From assembly GCA_017446745.1 (NCBI GenBank), contig JAFSQF010000052.1:1-52383 (forward strand): a stretch of 52,383 nt of DNA, given 5' to 3'. The DNA is from Bacteroidales bacterium (GTDB lineage Bacteria; Bacteroidota; Bacteroidia; Bacteroidales; P3). The number at the start of each line of letters is the position of its first letter. Position 1 is the stretch's first letter. This document shows, piece after piece, positions 15,261 to 24,500 of this stretch. Below the pieces are notes generated by a model that was given only the letters and a program-made list of their open reading frames with translations, searched no databases and was not told the origin of the DNA. The position numbers were made by a program, and so were the translations under genes.

Positions 15261-15338
15261 TGGCGGTCCGGACGAGACTCGAACTCGCGACCCCATGCGT
15301 GACAGGCATGTATTCTAACCAAACTGAACTACCGGACC
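15261..15338 (-). tRNA. tRNA-Asp (anticodon GTC)
   Basis: A cloverleaf is readable on the minus strand. The acceptor GGTCCGG (from 15338) pairs with CCGGACC (15265-15271). The D-arm region TAGTTCAGTTTGGTTAGAA is followed by the anticodon loop with GTC in CCTGTCACG and the T-arm GAGTTCGAGTC. The discriminator is G, and CCA is encoded (15261-15263). Confidence 0.97.
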
Positions 15339-15383
15339 GTTTGCAACATCGTTGTAGAAGACCTCTTTCCTTAATTGCGAGTG

Positions 15384-15414
15384 CAAAAGTACAACATTTT
15401 TCAATACTGACAAA
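15384..15414 (-). promoter_or_regulatory. Consensus promoter for tRNA-Asp
   Basis: On the minus strand TTTG (15411-15414), a 19-bp gap and TACTTTTG (15384-15391) match the Bacteroidetes consensus fully. The start would fall near 15377, about 40 nt before the mature tRNA. Confidence 0.8.
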
Positions 15415-15602
15415 TTTTTTTTTGTTTTTTTGATAAAATAATTTATAACTTATTGCTACTCAATAGCACATTTTTTACAACATTAACCATTATTGCACCA
15501 CAAAAAATCAAACTCTGATGCCATATTCTGCAAAATTAGTACTTTTGCAAAACGAAAAAAGGCAATTTGCATTATATAACAATAAACATCAACGCATTAA
15601 CT

Positions 15603-16235
15603 ATGTTTCAAGGTATAAAAAACATAATATTCGACTTTGGTGGCGTCATCCACGACATTCGTTACGAGAATGTTGGCGAGGCTTTTGCAAGGATGGGATG
15701 CCCTGAGATGACAACCTTCTACACCAAGGATTTGCAGACACCCGAGATGGACCTCTTCGAGAAGGGCCTCCTCTCCCCCACCCAGTTCCGCGACTACATA
15801 CGCAGCATGACGGGCAAAAGCTTCACCGACGGGCAGGTCGACGAGATTGTCAACGCCATCCTGGTCGACGTGCCGCGCGAACGCGTGGAGCTGCTCCTGC
15901 GGCTGCGCCAACGCTACCGCACCTTCCTCTTCAGCAACACCAACCAGATAAACTACCTCTGCTTCACGGCACGCCTGCGGCAGAAATACGGCTTCGACAT
16001 CTTCGAGCGGTGCTTCGACCGCGCCTATTTCTCGCACCAGATGCACTGCCGCAAACCCGACCCCGACGGCTTCCGCCAAATCCTGGAAGAACAGCGGCTG
16101 GTACCTTCCGAGACTCTCTTCATCGACGACATCGCCAAGAACTTGGAAGGTGCTGAAAAAGTGGGAATAACAGGGCTTCACATGGACAGGAAAGATGTCT
16201 GCGAACTGTTTGACGCCAACGGAAATATATTATAA
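15603..16235 (+). CDS. HAD-superfamily phosphatase (HAD-IA, YihX-like)
   Basis: This 210-aa haloacid-dehalogenase-fold hydrolase shows all four motifs. Motif I is IFDFGGVI with nucleophile Asp11. The others are FSNTN (motif II), RKPDP with the lysine (motif III) and LFIDDIAKN (motif IV). The DxG rather than DxD form of motif I is typical of the YihX/epoxide-hydrolase-N-terminal subgroup, whose members dephosphorylate sugar phosphates or FMN. The substrate here is unknown. The frame is open upstream to 15567, but ATG at 15603 places motif I at the usual distance from the N-terminus. TACTTTTG at 15540-15547 is a likely -7 element. The rest of the 264-bp gap before the gene is AT-rich. Confidence 0.85.
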   Translation: MFQGIKNIIFDFGGVIHDIRYENVGEAFARMGCPEMTTFYTKDLQTPEMDLFEKGLLSPTQFRDYIRSMTGKSFTDGQVDEIVNAILVDVPRERVELLLRLRQRYRTFLFSNTNQINYLCFTARLRQKYGFDIFERCFDRAYFSHQMHCRKPDPDGFRQILEEQRLVPSETLFIDDIAKNLEGAEKVGITGLHMDRKDVCELFDANGNIL

Positions 16236-16255
16236 TCAATACTATAGGAATTTTA

Positions 16256-16287
16256 TTTGGTATATTCAGACAATATTCATACTTTTG
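16256..16287 (+). promoter_or_regulatory. Consensus promoter of the 979-aa T9SS gene
   Basis: TTTG (16256-16259), a 20-bp gap and TACTTTTG (16280-16287) match the -33/-7 consensus. The start would be near 16294, so the 36-bp repeats at 16296-16403 would lie inside a leader of about 170 nt. Confidence 0.75.
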
Positions 16288-16295
16288 CATTTTAA

Positions 16296-16403
16296 AATGT
16301 AGGAGGTCGGGCTTCCCTGCCTGACCAAAACAATGTAGGAGGTCGGGCTTCCCAGCCTGACCAATGCAATATAGGAGGTCGGGCTTCCCAGCCCGACCAA
16401 TAC
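16296..16403. repeat. Three tandem 36-bp REP-like hairpin repeats
   Basis: Three head-to-tail 36-bp units occupy 16296-16331, 16332-16367 and 16368-16403. Each contains GGTCGGGCT-TCCC-AGCCCGACC or a one-base variant, i.e. a nine-bp stem with a four-nt loop. Each is preceded by TAGGA, so the tetranucleotide GGAG overlaps the stem base and GTAG (ATAG in copy 3) lies just before it. This resembles REP palindromes used by REP-associated tyrosine transposases. There are no spacers, so it is not a CRISPR array. Confidence 0.9.
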
Positions 16404-16464
16404 GACAACCCTAAATAAACAAAACTCATTAAATAAATATACTGATAACTAAATTTCAAGCATC

Positions 16465-19404
16465 ATGAAACAAAATCTACGTTTTTTTTGGATTCTGTCG
16501 CTCTGCGCTGTCATGTCGCTCTGCGGCATGGGGCTTAAAGCACAGAGCAACTATGTAGAAATTGCGCCAAACAACCTCGCCATGTTTGGCAGTGACGGCA
16601 GGCCAGAATTCCACCAAATGATCTACACCGCGGAGGAGATGGGCAACCAGAGCAGGCAGCTTTACGGTATGGTGCTGCACCGCATTCCTAACTCCACCAA
16701 CGTCGACACCACCCTGCTCGTCGACATCTACCTCGGCCAAAACTGGTTAAGCAGCTTCTCCAGCACCGCGTTCTGGCAACCATCGATGATGACCCGCGTA
16801 TTCACCGGCCCCGTTCGCATCAAACCTAATCACCAATGGGACACCATAATCTTCGACAATATCTTCCCATACAATAGTTCATCCAATCTGGTGCTTACCT
16901 TCTTCGAACATAGCAACACCATCATACAGAACAATCCCAGTTGGTACGGCCACACTACTAATCAGAATATGTGTCTGCAATACCTGAAAGACGGCGACGA
17001 CCAGGTGGACATGAACCATGGCGACAACTGGAGCGACGCCAACGGTGCACAATGGAATATGCGCTTCAATGTGCGCTTCATAACCAGCAATTATGGTTTA
17101 GGCTCTCCCGAAGCCCCCACCGTGCAGGCCAACTACCAACAAACGTTCTTTGGCGGCGCCGACCAGATTGAGCGCCAATGGAAGACCTACGGCATTAAGG
17201 GCTGCTGGTGGGAGTTCCACGGGGCCGACACCGGCGCCATGTGTCACCTCTACCCCACTGCTGGCCAGTCGTGGGGTGAAGGCCTTCTGGTATCGCCGAT
17301 AGTGGAGCTGGACCCCGACGGCACCTCATTGCTCTCTTTCGAATTCAAGAACGATAACGCCTACAACGGCGACAGCCTTAGTGTGTTCTACTCGACTTCG
17401 GACGACGACTACCAATGGCTTTTGCTGAAGGATTACGGCGCCACCCAGGGATTCCAGCAGGCACAGATCCCTCTGCCATCGTGCAGCAAAGTGCGCATTG
17501 CCATCGTAGCATTGTTTGGTCCCGGCAGCAACCCCATTCAAGTCAGGAACCTAAGCATCAACCAAGTGCCCGCAGCCACATCAACATCGTCCGACGACTA
17601 CTATGCTTTCATAAACCACCACAGCTACGGCAGCAACCTGAACCAGAAATTCGTGAAATTCAACATCAACGACCCCACAAGTACCCCGACTACAGTGTCA
17701 GACCAATTCATGTATAAAGTATACAGCGCTGAGAAAGTGGGCGACTATATATACTACGTCAGCGGCGAACGTGACAACTACGGCCTCTACCGCACTTCGT
17801 TCGACAACGACGACATGGAGGAGGGCGAATTCGTGGCCGAACTGGACTACGCGTCGTATACAATGGTCGACCTGCGCTACCCGGGCGACGGCGATTACCT
17901 CTACGGCCTCGAACTGTCGGGCAGCACATCGCGCATAATTGAAATCAACCTTAACTCCGGCGCCACTCAGGTGGCCTCTACAAACTATATACCCGCTGTT
18001 GCCATGGCCATAACTCCAAGCAGGGAAACCTACCTGATAAGCGAGAACGGCAAGCTTTATAAAATGGATTCGCCCTACTCAAGCTACAGCCCCAACCTAA
18101 TAGGCACCAACCCACTACCCAGAACGGAATGGAGCTTAAGAGGAAGCATGATATACGACCAGTCTACAGGCAAGCTGATATGGCTGCATTACGGCACCAA
18201 CGAAGGCGAGGGTGGTATCTACGGCATCAACCCAAATGACGGCACATGGGAGTTCTACGGCAAGCTGGCCGGCACTAACTGCAACGCCACAAGCCTCTTC
18301 TCCGTCCATAACCTGCCCATCGCCGACGTCACCTCCACCATAAACTTCTATGGCATTGACCACACCATCGACCCTTACAGTGACTTATTGGCAACCAAGC
18401 TGGTAAGCTTCTCGATGCAGAACCCCTCAGACTTCAACAACATTTGCGATCTAAGCATTGAAACCGACGAAACCATCACTTTGGCAGCCGAAATGATACA
18501 CGACACCCTGTTCTACCTCACTCTTGAAGTAGACGACAACCCAGAGGCATTTAGCTATGGAACCTACAGACTCTACAAACAGCCCTTCAACGGTCAGGCT
18601 CTACAGGGTACACCTACCCAACTGATGGAGGTTGAGGATGACTTGATGATGATTGGCCTTTTCTACAACCCGGCAGACAACAACCTGTACACCACGACAA
18701 TAGAAATAGATTACGCCTCCGGACAATTCTTGAACAACATGTACAGAATCAACCGCGACAACGGCCAAAGGGAATTCGTAGTGTTGATTGAAGAAATTAG
18801 AGGAAGCTACGGCACAGCATTTGCTTACGACCCCGATGGCACGCAATACATGTTGAGAGTCTTGGAATCAGGTTATACATTCCTGACGAAAATAGTAAAC
18901 TGGACTCAGGTAATCCCAATAGGCTATACAGGCGTTGTGATTGACAGCGAAATGGCTGTCTTATTTAATAATATGTATATGGACCCTAACACCGGAGAGC
19001 TGTTCTGGACAACTATGGACTACGACAATGAAACATCCATCATCTACAAGCTTGACACCGAGACCGGCGCAGCCTCACGAGTGGGTTCGCTGGCCACTGA
19101 AGAAAACATTTTGAGCTGTATCTTCCTCAACCACTCTACACAAACGCAAGAGAGGATAGAGCTGCCCGCCGATGTCGCCGTCAACATCTATCCCAACCCC
19201 ACTGCTGAGACCATAAACGTGACCGCAGAAGCCGACATCACGATGCTGCAGCTCTACAGCCTGCAAGGCTCGCTGATGCGCGTCGAAGGCCGCAATTTCG
19301 GCTCCAACGCCACCCTCGACATTGACGGCATTGCCGCAGGCACCTACCTGCTCCGCATCGTCACCAGCAAAGGCAACACCGTACAGAAAGTGGTGATCAA
19401 ATAA
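16465..19404 (+). CDS. Large secreted protein with T9SS type A sorting domain
   Basis: This 979-aa protein has a Sec signal peptide that ends near LKAQS (about residue 26). A T9SS type A C-terminal domain covers about the last 75 residues: VNIYPNPTAETINV, LYSLQGSL, then GTYLLRIVTSKGNTVQKVVIK. In the known system such proteins cross the outer membrane by the Por/T9SS machine and are released or anchored after CTD removal. Residues about 60-200 and 210-360 look like beta-sandwich (carbohydrate- or MAM-like) modules, and about 370-890 like a beta-propeller, with repeated YxxN/DP..GxxY motifs. No catalytic motif is recognised, so adhesion or ligand binding is more likely than hydrolysis. The leader carries the REP-like repeats. 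Confidence 0.85.
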   Translation: MKQNLRFFWILSLCAVMSLCGMGLKAQSNYVEIAPNNLAMFGSDGRPEFHQMIYTAEEMGNQSRQLYGMVLHRIPNSTNVDTTLLVDIYLGQNWLSSFSSTAFWQPSMMTRVFTGPVRIKPNHQWDTIIFDNIFPYNSSSNLVLTFFEHSNTIIQNNPSWYGHTTNQNMCLQYLKDGDDQVDMNHGDNWSDANGAQWNMRFNVRFITSNYGLGSPEAPTVQANYQQTFFGGADQIERQWKTYGIKGCWWEFHGADTGAMCHLYPTAGQSWGEGLLVSPIVELDPDGTSLLSFEFKNDNAYNGDSLSVFYSTSDDDYQWLLLKDYGATQGFQQAQIPLPSCSKVRIAIVALFGPGSNPIQVRNLSINQVPAATSTSSDDYYAFINHHSYGSNLNQKFVKFNINDPTSTPTTVSDQFMYKVYSAEKVGDYIYYVSGERDNYGLYRTSFDNDDMEEGEFVAELDYASYTMVDLRYPGDGDYLYGLELSGSTSRIIEINLNSGATQVASTNYIPAVAMAITPSRETYLISENGKLYKMDSPYSSYSPNLIGTNPLPRTEWSLRGSMIYDQSTGKLIWLHYGTNEGEGGIYGINPNDGTWEFYGKLAGTNCNATSLFSVHNLPIADVTSTINFYGIDHTIDPYSDLLATKLVSFSMQNPSDFNNICDLSIETDETITLAAEMIHDTLFYLTLEVDDNPEAFSYGTYRLYKQPFNGQALQGTPTQLMEVEDDLMMIGLFYNPADNNLYTTTIEIDYASGQFLNNMYRINRDNGQREFVVLIEEIRGSYGTAFAYDPDGTQYMLRVLESGYTFLTKIVNWTQVIPIGYTGVVIDSEMAVLFNNMYMDPNTGELFWTTMDYDNETSIIYKLDTETGAASRVGSLATEENILSCIFLNHSTQTQERIELPADVAVNIYPNPTAETINVTAEADITMLQLYSLQGSLMRVEGRNFGSNATLDIDGIAAGTYLLRIVTSKGNTVQKVVIK

Positions 19405-19443
19405 TCATTTTCGAAGTTTCGAAGTATCTAAATATAGAAAAAT

Positions 19444-19470
19444 AAAGGCTTCCGTAATGCGGAAGCCTTT
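19444..19470. terminator. Bidirectional terminator between convergent genes
   Basis: AAAGGCTTCCG and CGGAAGCCTTT form a perfect 11-bp stem with a five-nt loop between the end of the T9SS gene (+) and the HIT gene (-). Confidence 0.85.
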
Positions 19471-19494
19471 ATTCGTTTTGTCACATTGTCTTCA

Positions 19495-19890
19495 TTAGCA
19501 TTCAATTGCTGCGGAAATCTCAGCAGCAAGCGACGCCATCTCTTCGGGTGCCATCTTGATATGGTGACTGAAATTCAGGTCGCCGGGTTTGTTGAGGGGC
19601 ATCAAGTGAATATGCGTGTGCGGCACATCGATGCCAACCACCGCAACGCCCACCTTAATGCAGGGGCAAACCTTCTTAAGAGCCTTTGCCACAGTGCGGC
19701 TGAAACGATGCAACTCAACGAAGAGTTCATCATCGAGGTCGAATATATAATCCACCTCCTTCTTAGGAATGCAGAGCACATGACCCTTGACGACGGGGTT
19801 GACATCAAGGAAAGCCAAACAATTATCGGTTTCATAGACCTTGTAGCAGGGAATCTCGCCCGCCACTATACGTGAGAAAATACTTGCCAT
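19495..19890 (-). CDS. HIT-family (HinT-like) nucleotide hydrolase
   Basis: This 131-aa histidine-triad protein carries the motif HTHIHLMPL (His-x-His-x-His) in the C-terminal half. The family N-terminus is FSRIVAGEIPCYKVYE and the middle is VLCIPKKEVDYIFDL. HinT-type enzymes hydrolyse AMP-linked substrates such as aminoacyl or amine phosphoramidates. ATG at 19890 (MASIFSRI) is preferred over an ATG three codons upstream because family proteins begin there. It lies 12 bp after greA on the same strand, so it is co-transcribed. Confidence 0.93.
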   Translation of the reverse strand: MASIFSRIVAGEIPCYKVYETDNCLAFLDVNPVVKGHVLCIPKKEVDYIFDLDDELFVELHRFSRTVAKALKKVCPCIKVGVAVVGIDVPHTHIHLMPLNKPGDLNFSHHIKMAPEEMASLAAEISAAIEC

Positions 19891-19902
19891 AACAATCAAT
19901 AA

Positions 19903-20376
19903 TTAGCGTTCGACAGTGAGTATTTCGAAATGCATGGTGCCGGCAGGCACCACCACCTCGACATTGTCGCCGGCCTTCTTGCCAAGAAAAGCCTGTGCGA
20001 AAGGCGACGAGACAGAGATGAGACCCTTCTTGAGGTTCGCCTCGCTCTCGGGCACGATAGTATAGACCTGCTTCATGTTGTTCTTGGTATTGCGGATAGT
20101 AATCTTCGAGAGGAGAAGTACCTTGGAGGTATCAATCTTCGACTCGTCAAGCAGACGCGCATTGGCAATGAGCTCCTGAAGTTTGGAGATGCGAGCCTCC
20201 AGATGACCCTGAGCCTCCTTGGCAGCATCGTATTCGGCATTCTCCGAGAGGTCACCCTTGTCGCGTGCTTCCGCGATGGCCGCGGCAGCAGCGGGACGAT
20301 CGAAAGCTATGAGTTGATGCAGCTCGTCGCGCAGTTTCTGCAACCCTTCTTCACTATAATATTTAATCTCTGACAT
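19903..20376 (-). CDS. greA: Transcription elongation factor GreA
   Basis: This 157-aa protein (E. coli 158) rescues backtracked RNA polymerase by stimulating transcript cleavage. An N-terminal coiled coil (residues about 8-75) carries the conserved acidic tip in ARDKGDLSENAEYDAAKE. The C-terminal FKBP-like domain contains YTIVPESEANLKKGLISVSSPFAQAFLGKKAGD. The start at 20376 (MSEIKYYSEEG) matches the family; the upstream in-frame ATG at 20400 would add eight residues. A terminator separates it from the upstream PorV/PorQ-like gene, so greA-HIT is its own unit. Confidence 0.96.
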   Translation of the reverse strand: MSEIKYYSEEGLQKLRDELHQLIAFDRPAAAAAIAEARDKGDLSENAEYDAAKEAQGHLEARISKLQELIANARLLDESKIDTSKVLLLSKITIRNTKNNMKQVYTIVPESEANLKKGLISVSSPFAQAFLGKKAGDNVEVVVPAGTMHFEILTVER

Positions 20377-20402
20377 AATAATTACGTTTTTGAAATTCAT
20401 TT

Positions 20403-20442
20403 AAAAAGTGGGAAAGGTCCATAATAGACCTTTCCCCACTTC
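20403..20442 (-). terminator. Terminator after the PorV/PorQ-like gene
   Basis: AAGTGGGAAAGGTC and GACCTTTCCCCACTT pair with a single bulged base. On the minus strand the stem is followed by TTTTTAA. It closes the unit running from secDF or the TonB receptor gene through the PorV/PorQ-like gene. Confidence 0.8.
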
Positions 20443-20465
20443 ATTATCATGTGTCGTTCTAAGTC

Positions 20466-21533
20466 TTAGAACTTAAATGTAGCTCCCACGGCATGCGTGC
20501 CACGCAGGTTGACAGCGGTACGGTAGGAATAGTCGATAGAGAGCTGAGGGCCATCGGTCTTGAAAGGAATGTCGACCGAGGCACCAAGATGCAAACCGCT
20601 GTTGGCTGTGGTGCGCTTATCACCGTCGAAAATGTCGGTCTGATAGAGGTAAGCACCACGGACATGGAAGCGGTCGAGCACCGAATATTCGGCACCAACG
20701 CCAAAGATGTCGCGCAAGAAAGCGTTAGAGGTGAAGTTGGCGGCAACGGTGAGCTTCTGATTCCACTTCTCGAAGTAGAAGTCATAGCTACCACCGATGT
20801 TGAGGCAGGTGGGAAGCTCCATCTCGGCATTGCGGTACTCAACGGTCATATTGTTTCCGGCAGCATTGGTGACGGTGAACGACATACCAGTACCTCCGAA
20901 ACTAATGGCCGGTCCGATATTTTTCAGAGAGATACCGAACTTCAACTCATCGTTCTCACCAGTCTGGTACTGGATACCGGCATCGATGGCTACGCCCGTA
21001 GCGCTGACATTGTCAGTCGATTCAGTAATAACCTTGATGTTACCACCACCATGGATGGCATTGGTGAACGAATAGGCAAAAGCAACGTTCAGGTTCATCA
21101 AAGAAGGAGAGAAAGTACCGTTGCTGCCCGGCTCAGGGCTATCAACAGTGGTAATGGGCAAATCGCCCACTCCCATAGCCATGACATAAGCACCAAGCAC
21201 CGAGGCATCGCCAAGACGGATGGCGAAACCAAACGAATTGATGGAGGCTCCGCTGCGAAGGCCACTACGACCACCGTAGAGCATGGTGTTGGTGTAGACA
21301 AACTCCCTTTTCTCGACAAATGACAAACCGGCAATGTTAGAGAAGAAAGCATCAATGCCTCGTGTACAGGCAGTGTTGACACCTCCCCAGCTCGAACTGC
21401 GGGCCCACGGGTTGATAAGCAACTCAGTGGCTCCTGCTGTTCCCCTACGATTGTCGTTGCCGGCCTGTGAGTTGTCGACCAACACCGTCATCATGAGGAC
21501 CATTACAGTCATTATACTTAATATTCTTTTCAT
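20466..21533 (-). CDS. PorV/PorQ-family outer-membrane protein
   Basis: This 355-aa protein has a signal peptide (cleavage near NSQA, residue 24) and an outer-membrane beta-barrel pattern ending in Phe (GATFKF). The opening of the mature part (GTAGATELLINPWARSSSWGGVNTACTRGIDAFFSNIAGL) matches the PorV/PorQ family, whose FadL-like barrels receive or anchor T9SS substrates. The stretch GISLKNIGPAISFGGTGM is typical of the family centre. It lies 30 bp after a gene for a 1620-aa secreted protein and after a TonB-dependent receptor gene. I read it as a dedicated barrel for that partner rather than the housekeeping PorV. The start at 21533 (MKRILSIM) is chosen for the signal peptide. Confidence 0.8.
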   Translation of the reverse strand: MKRILSIMTVMVLMMTVLVDNSQAGNDNRRGTAGATELLINPWARSSSWGGVNTACTRGIDAFFSNIAGLSFVEKREFVYTNTMLYGGRSGLRSGASINSFGFAIRLGDASVLGAYVMAMGVGDLPITTVDSPEPGSNGTFSPSLMNLNVAFAYSFTNAIHGGGNIKVITESTDNVSATGVAIDAGIQYQTGENDELKFGISLKNIGPAISFGGTGMSFTVTNAAGNNMTVEYRNAEMELPTCLNIGGSYDFYFEKWNQKLTVAANFTSNAFLRDIFGVGAEYSVLDRFHVRGAYLYQTDIFDGDKRTTANSGLHLGASVDIPFKTDGPQLSIDYSYRTAVNLRGTHAVGATFKF

Positions 21534-21563
21534 TTCTGTCATTGTTTTTAAGGTTCACTAAAT

Positions 21564-24500
21564 TTAGAACTGGAAACCACTCATATCAACAGGACGCATA
21601 GTGCCGAACCACTTGACAACACGTTCGCCGATGCCGGGACAGTTGAAATGGATTAGGTACAAACCGCCAGCAATAGGAATACCGGTAGCGTTGTGCAAAT
21701 CCCAGTCGATGGTAGTAGAGCCTTCGGGCATGCTCAAAGTCCTCACCAGAGTACCGTCAACGGTATAGATAGTGATCTTCGACCTTTCGGGCACATTAAT
21801 GAAGCGGACTTTGGTCTCGAGCTGGCTCTTGGTTTCATAAGCAGAGTAACTGTAATAGGGGTTAGGAACAACGTAGATGGCCTCGAGGATAGAATCAACA
21901 AAACTTTCACGTGCATTTTCGACAGCCTGATTGGTCAGTGTCATCTCATTCTCGGTAAGCTCGAACATATACATCGGGTTGTTGCCGTTGAGAGGCTGTC
22001 GTCCCGTGTGGGTAACAGGGTCGTCGAACCTCATAGTGTTGGTGGCATTGTTACCATAGTAATTACCATAACGGTTGTTGACGTTGAGGTCGATGGTAAC
22101 AGTGGTGGGAATGTCGTAGGCCGGATTGTTGATGGTTTCGCGGGCTATAGGCATATTGACCCAGGAAACAGTAGAGAAGAGGAATGCAGCACTATCGCGG
22201 ATAGGCACCACGTAGGTACTCGAAGCATGCTTAATCAAGCCCTGGTTGAAATTCTGATAATACTTCTTGACGTCAGCAGGATTAGTATAGGGGCACTCGA
22301 AGAAATGGTCAAGCGAGGACAGCATCTTGCGAGCCCACTCACCGCCATCATACGAAGGAGTACGATAGTTGAAGTTGGGGTTGCTGGCACCCTGGGGCTC
22401 AACATGGAAGCGGGGGAACATCTGGGTCATGGCATTCAAGATATAAATGTAGTGACGACCTCCGATAACATAATTGCCGGCTCCGACCTGCTCAGTGCTG
22501 ACAGGATTCCACATCATATCGCGACCGTTGTACTGCACATAGCGCGAATCTTCGCCATAGATGATATTGAGGCGTTCGCCAGTGCTGAGGTTGATGACAT
22601 AGCCCGGGAACCAACCCATACCATAACTGTTGATGTAGTTCGACTCCGCTGTCGTGGTGTCGCCGAATTTATCAATAGAGTGATGTTTACGAAGCTGGAA
22701 ACGACGGGCATTGCCCTCGGACTGAGTATAGTCATCGCACATCTCGATAACGGGGCAACGAGTCCACTTCGAGGTATCCTTGGTTATAACGACACGCACA
22801 CTGGGAAGCTTGGAGAGGTCGTTGAACATAAGCGACTTGTTGGTGCTAAACTCCATAGTGCGACGAACGTTGCCGTAGTAGGAAGCGTCGGTATTGGCAA
22901 TAAAGCCTGCCGAACGCAGCGAATCAAGGACATTCTGAGGTGTCTGGTAGTAATGGAATGAGAAAGCGGGATGATAGTCGCGGAACGAAGTAAGACCATA
23001 GGGAGCCCATGTGCCGCCGAGAACCTTCTCGAACACCTGATATTTGTCGATACCGCCAGTCTCGACACGCGAGGTAGAGGCCTGGTTAGTATCATCAACA
23101 ATTTCTTTATAGAAGTCCTCATCAAGGTAAGTTTCATCAACGGCAGAGAGGGCTGTGGTGCGGCCTATGAACTCTTCAACTGAATTAGCAGCGAACTGTA
23201 TACCACTGCGTATCCAGTTGTAGAATGGATAGGCATCATCGTCGTAAATGCCCGACAACCATTGGTGCTCAGGATTCTGGAAGTTCATAGTAGCACTCAG
23301 TACAACACCGTCATTCACCAAGCCACCATAGATTTTCTTTTTGGAGGAATGGAAGACGCGATTCGTGGCAACAGCCTTTGGATTGGTTATAGCCACAGCA
23401 ATGCCAAGGTCGAGGAAGAGCTGCTCGTTATAACGGCTGATAGTGAAATCGGCAGTGTCGGACCACACAGTGTCGGAACCGAAGTCGGTAGTGCGAACAA
23501 ATAAAGGTTTGGTGGTATCGGCATTTTCGATAACCCATTTGGCATTATCATCATAGCCGTTGAACTTGATGTAGAACTGACCCTGTTTGACGTTCAGCGG
23601 GTCGATGACACGAACGTTAATAGGACCGGCATTCTGTTCGTAGCGAGGATTCTGAATGACAGCAGGATTCTGACCCATAGTGGAAAGGTCAAGGCCTCCA
23701 ATCGATGAATTGAAAACACCACGGTAGGGAGTAGGAGCAACATTTGAATCGCCCATAATGCTGGCAATGGACTCATCCGTTATACGAAGAACAGAACCAC
23801 CGTTGCCATAACCCTCGATACGGGTAATGTTGGGGCAAAGACCATAGGTGGCCTGAATAATGGTACCGCCATTCTCAGAAGCGGGGTCGTGAGGAACAGC
23901 GACAACAGGCGAGATAAGACCACCATATTCGTTCTTACGACCGGCAAGATAAGGCTCTTTCTGGCCATCAAGCTTGGTGGGGTCGGTCTGCGAATACTCT
24001 TTATAACGGTTGTGAGCATAAGCCACAGCAATATAATAGTATTCCTTGTTGTTCACCAGAGCGGTGTTGGTACCAGTTGCGAAACGGTCGATATTTACAC
24101 GCACAACATGCTGGATGCCGGCATTGGCGCCATCAACCATAATCTTGCCAGTAAGAAGACCTGTGCTGGAGTTCTGGGTGTAGTTGACCAATCTTCCAAT
24201 ACCGAGGATAGGATTGTCATTAAAAGTGGTATCATAGCGGAAACCGCCAGTGGGCAGGGCAATGGTGTCGATGCGGGTAATGGCATCGTAATAGTTCTCA
24301 ACGTCGCACTGGAACACAAGACGAGCCTTGGTCTCATCTCCGATGTCGGCAACAGAGGCATTGGCATCGGCAAGCTGATAGACCTGATAGCCCTCGAACT
24401 TATAGTGACGCAAATCATCGGGATAAGACTTCAAGATAGAGGCATCCTCTTCGTCGTACTTCTCACCATAGTTGTTCGAAGCGGGATTTTCATAAGTGAT

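Noticed and set aside
16296-16403. 36-bp repeat array as a CRISPR
   Set aside because: The unit length is CRISPR-like, but the copies are directly adjacent without spacers and no cas gene is near.
20403-20442. Riboswitch or attenuator before greA
   Set aside because: The hairpin is followed by a T-run directly after the PorV/PorQ-like stop codon, the plain form of an intrinsic terminator, and there is no conserved aptamer-like sequence.
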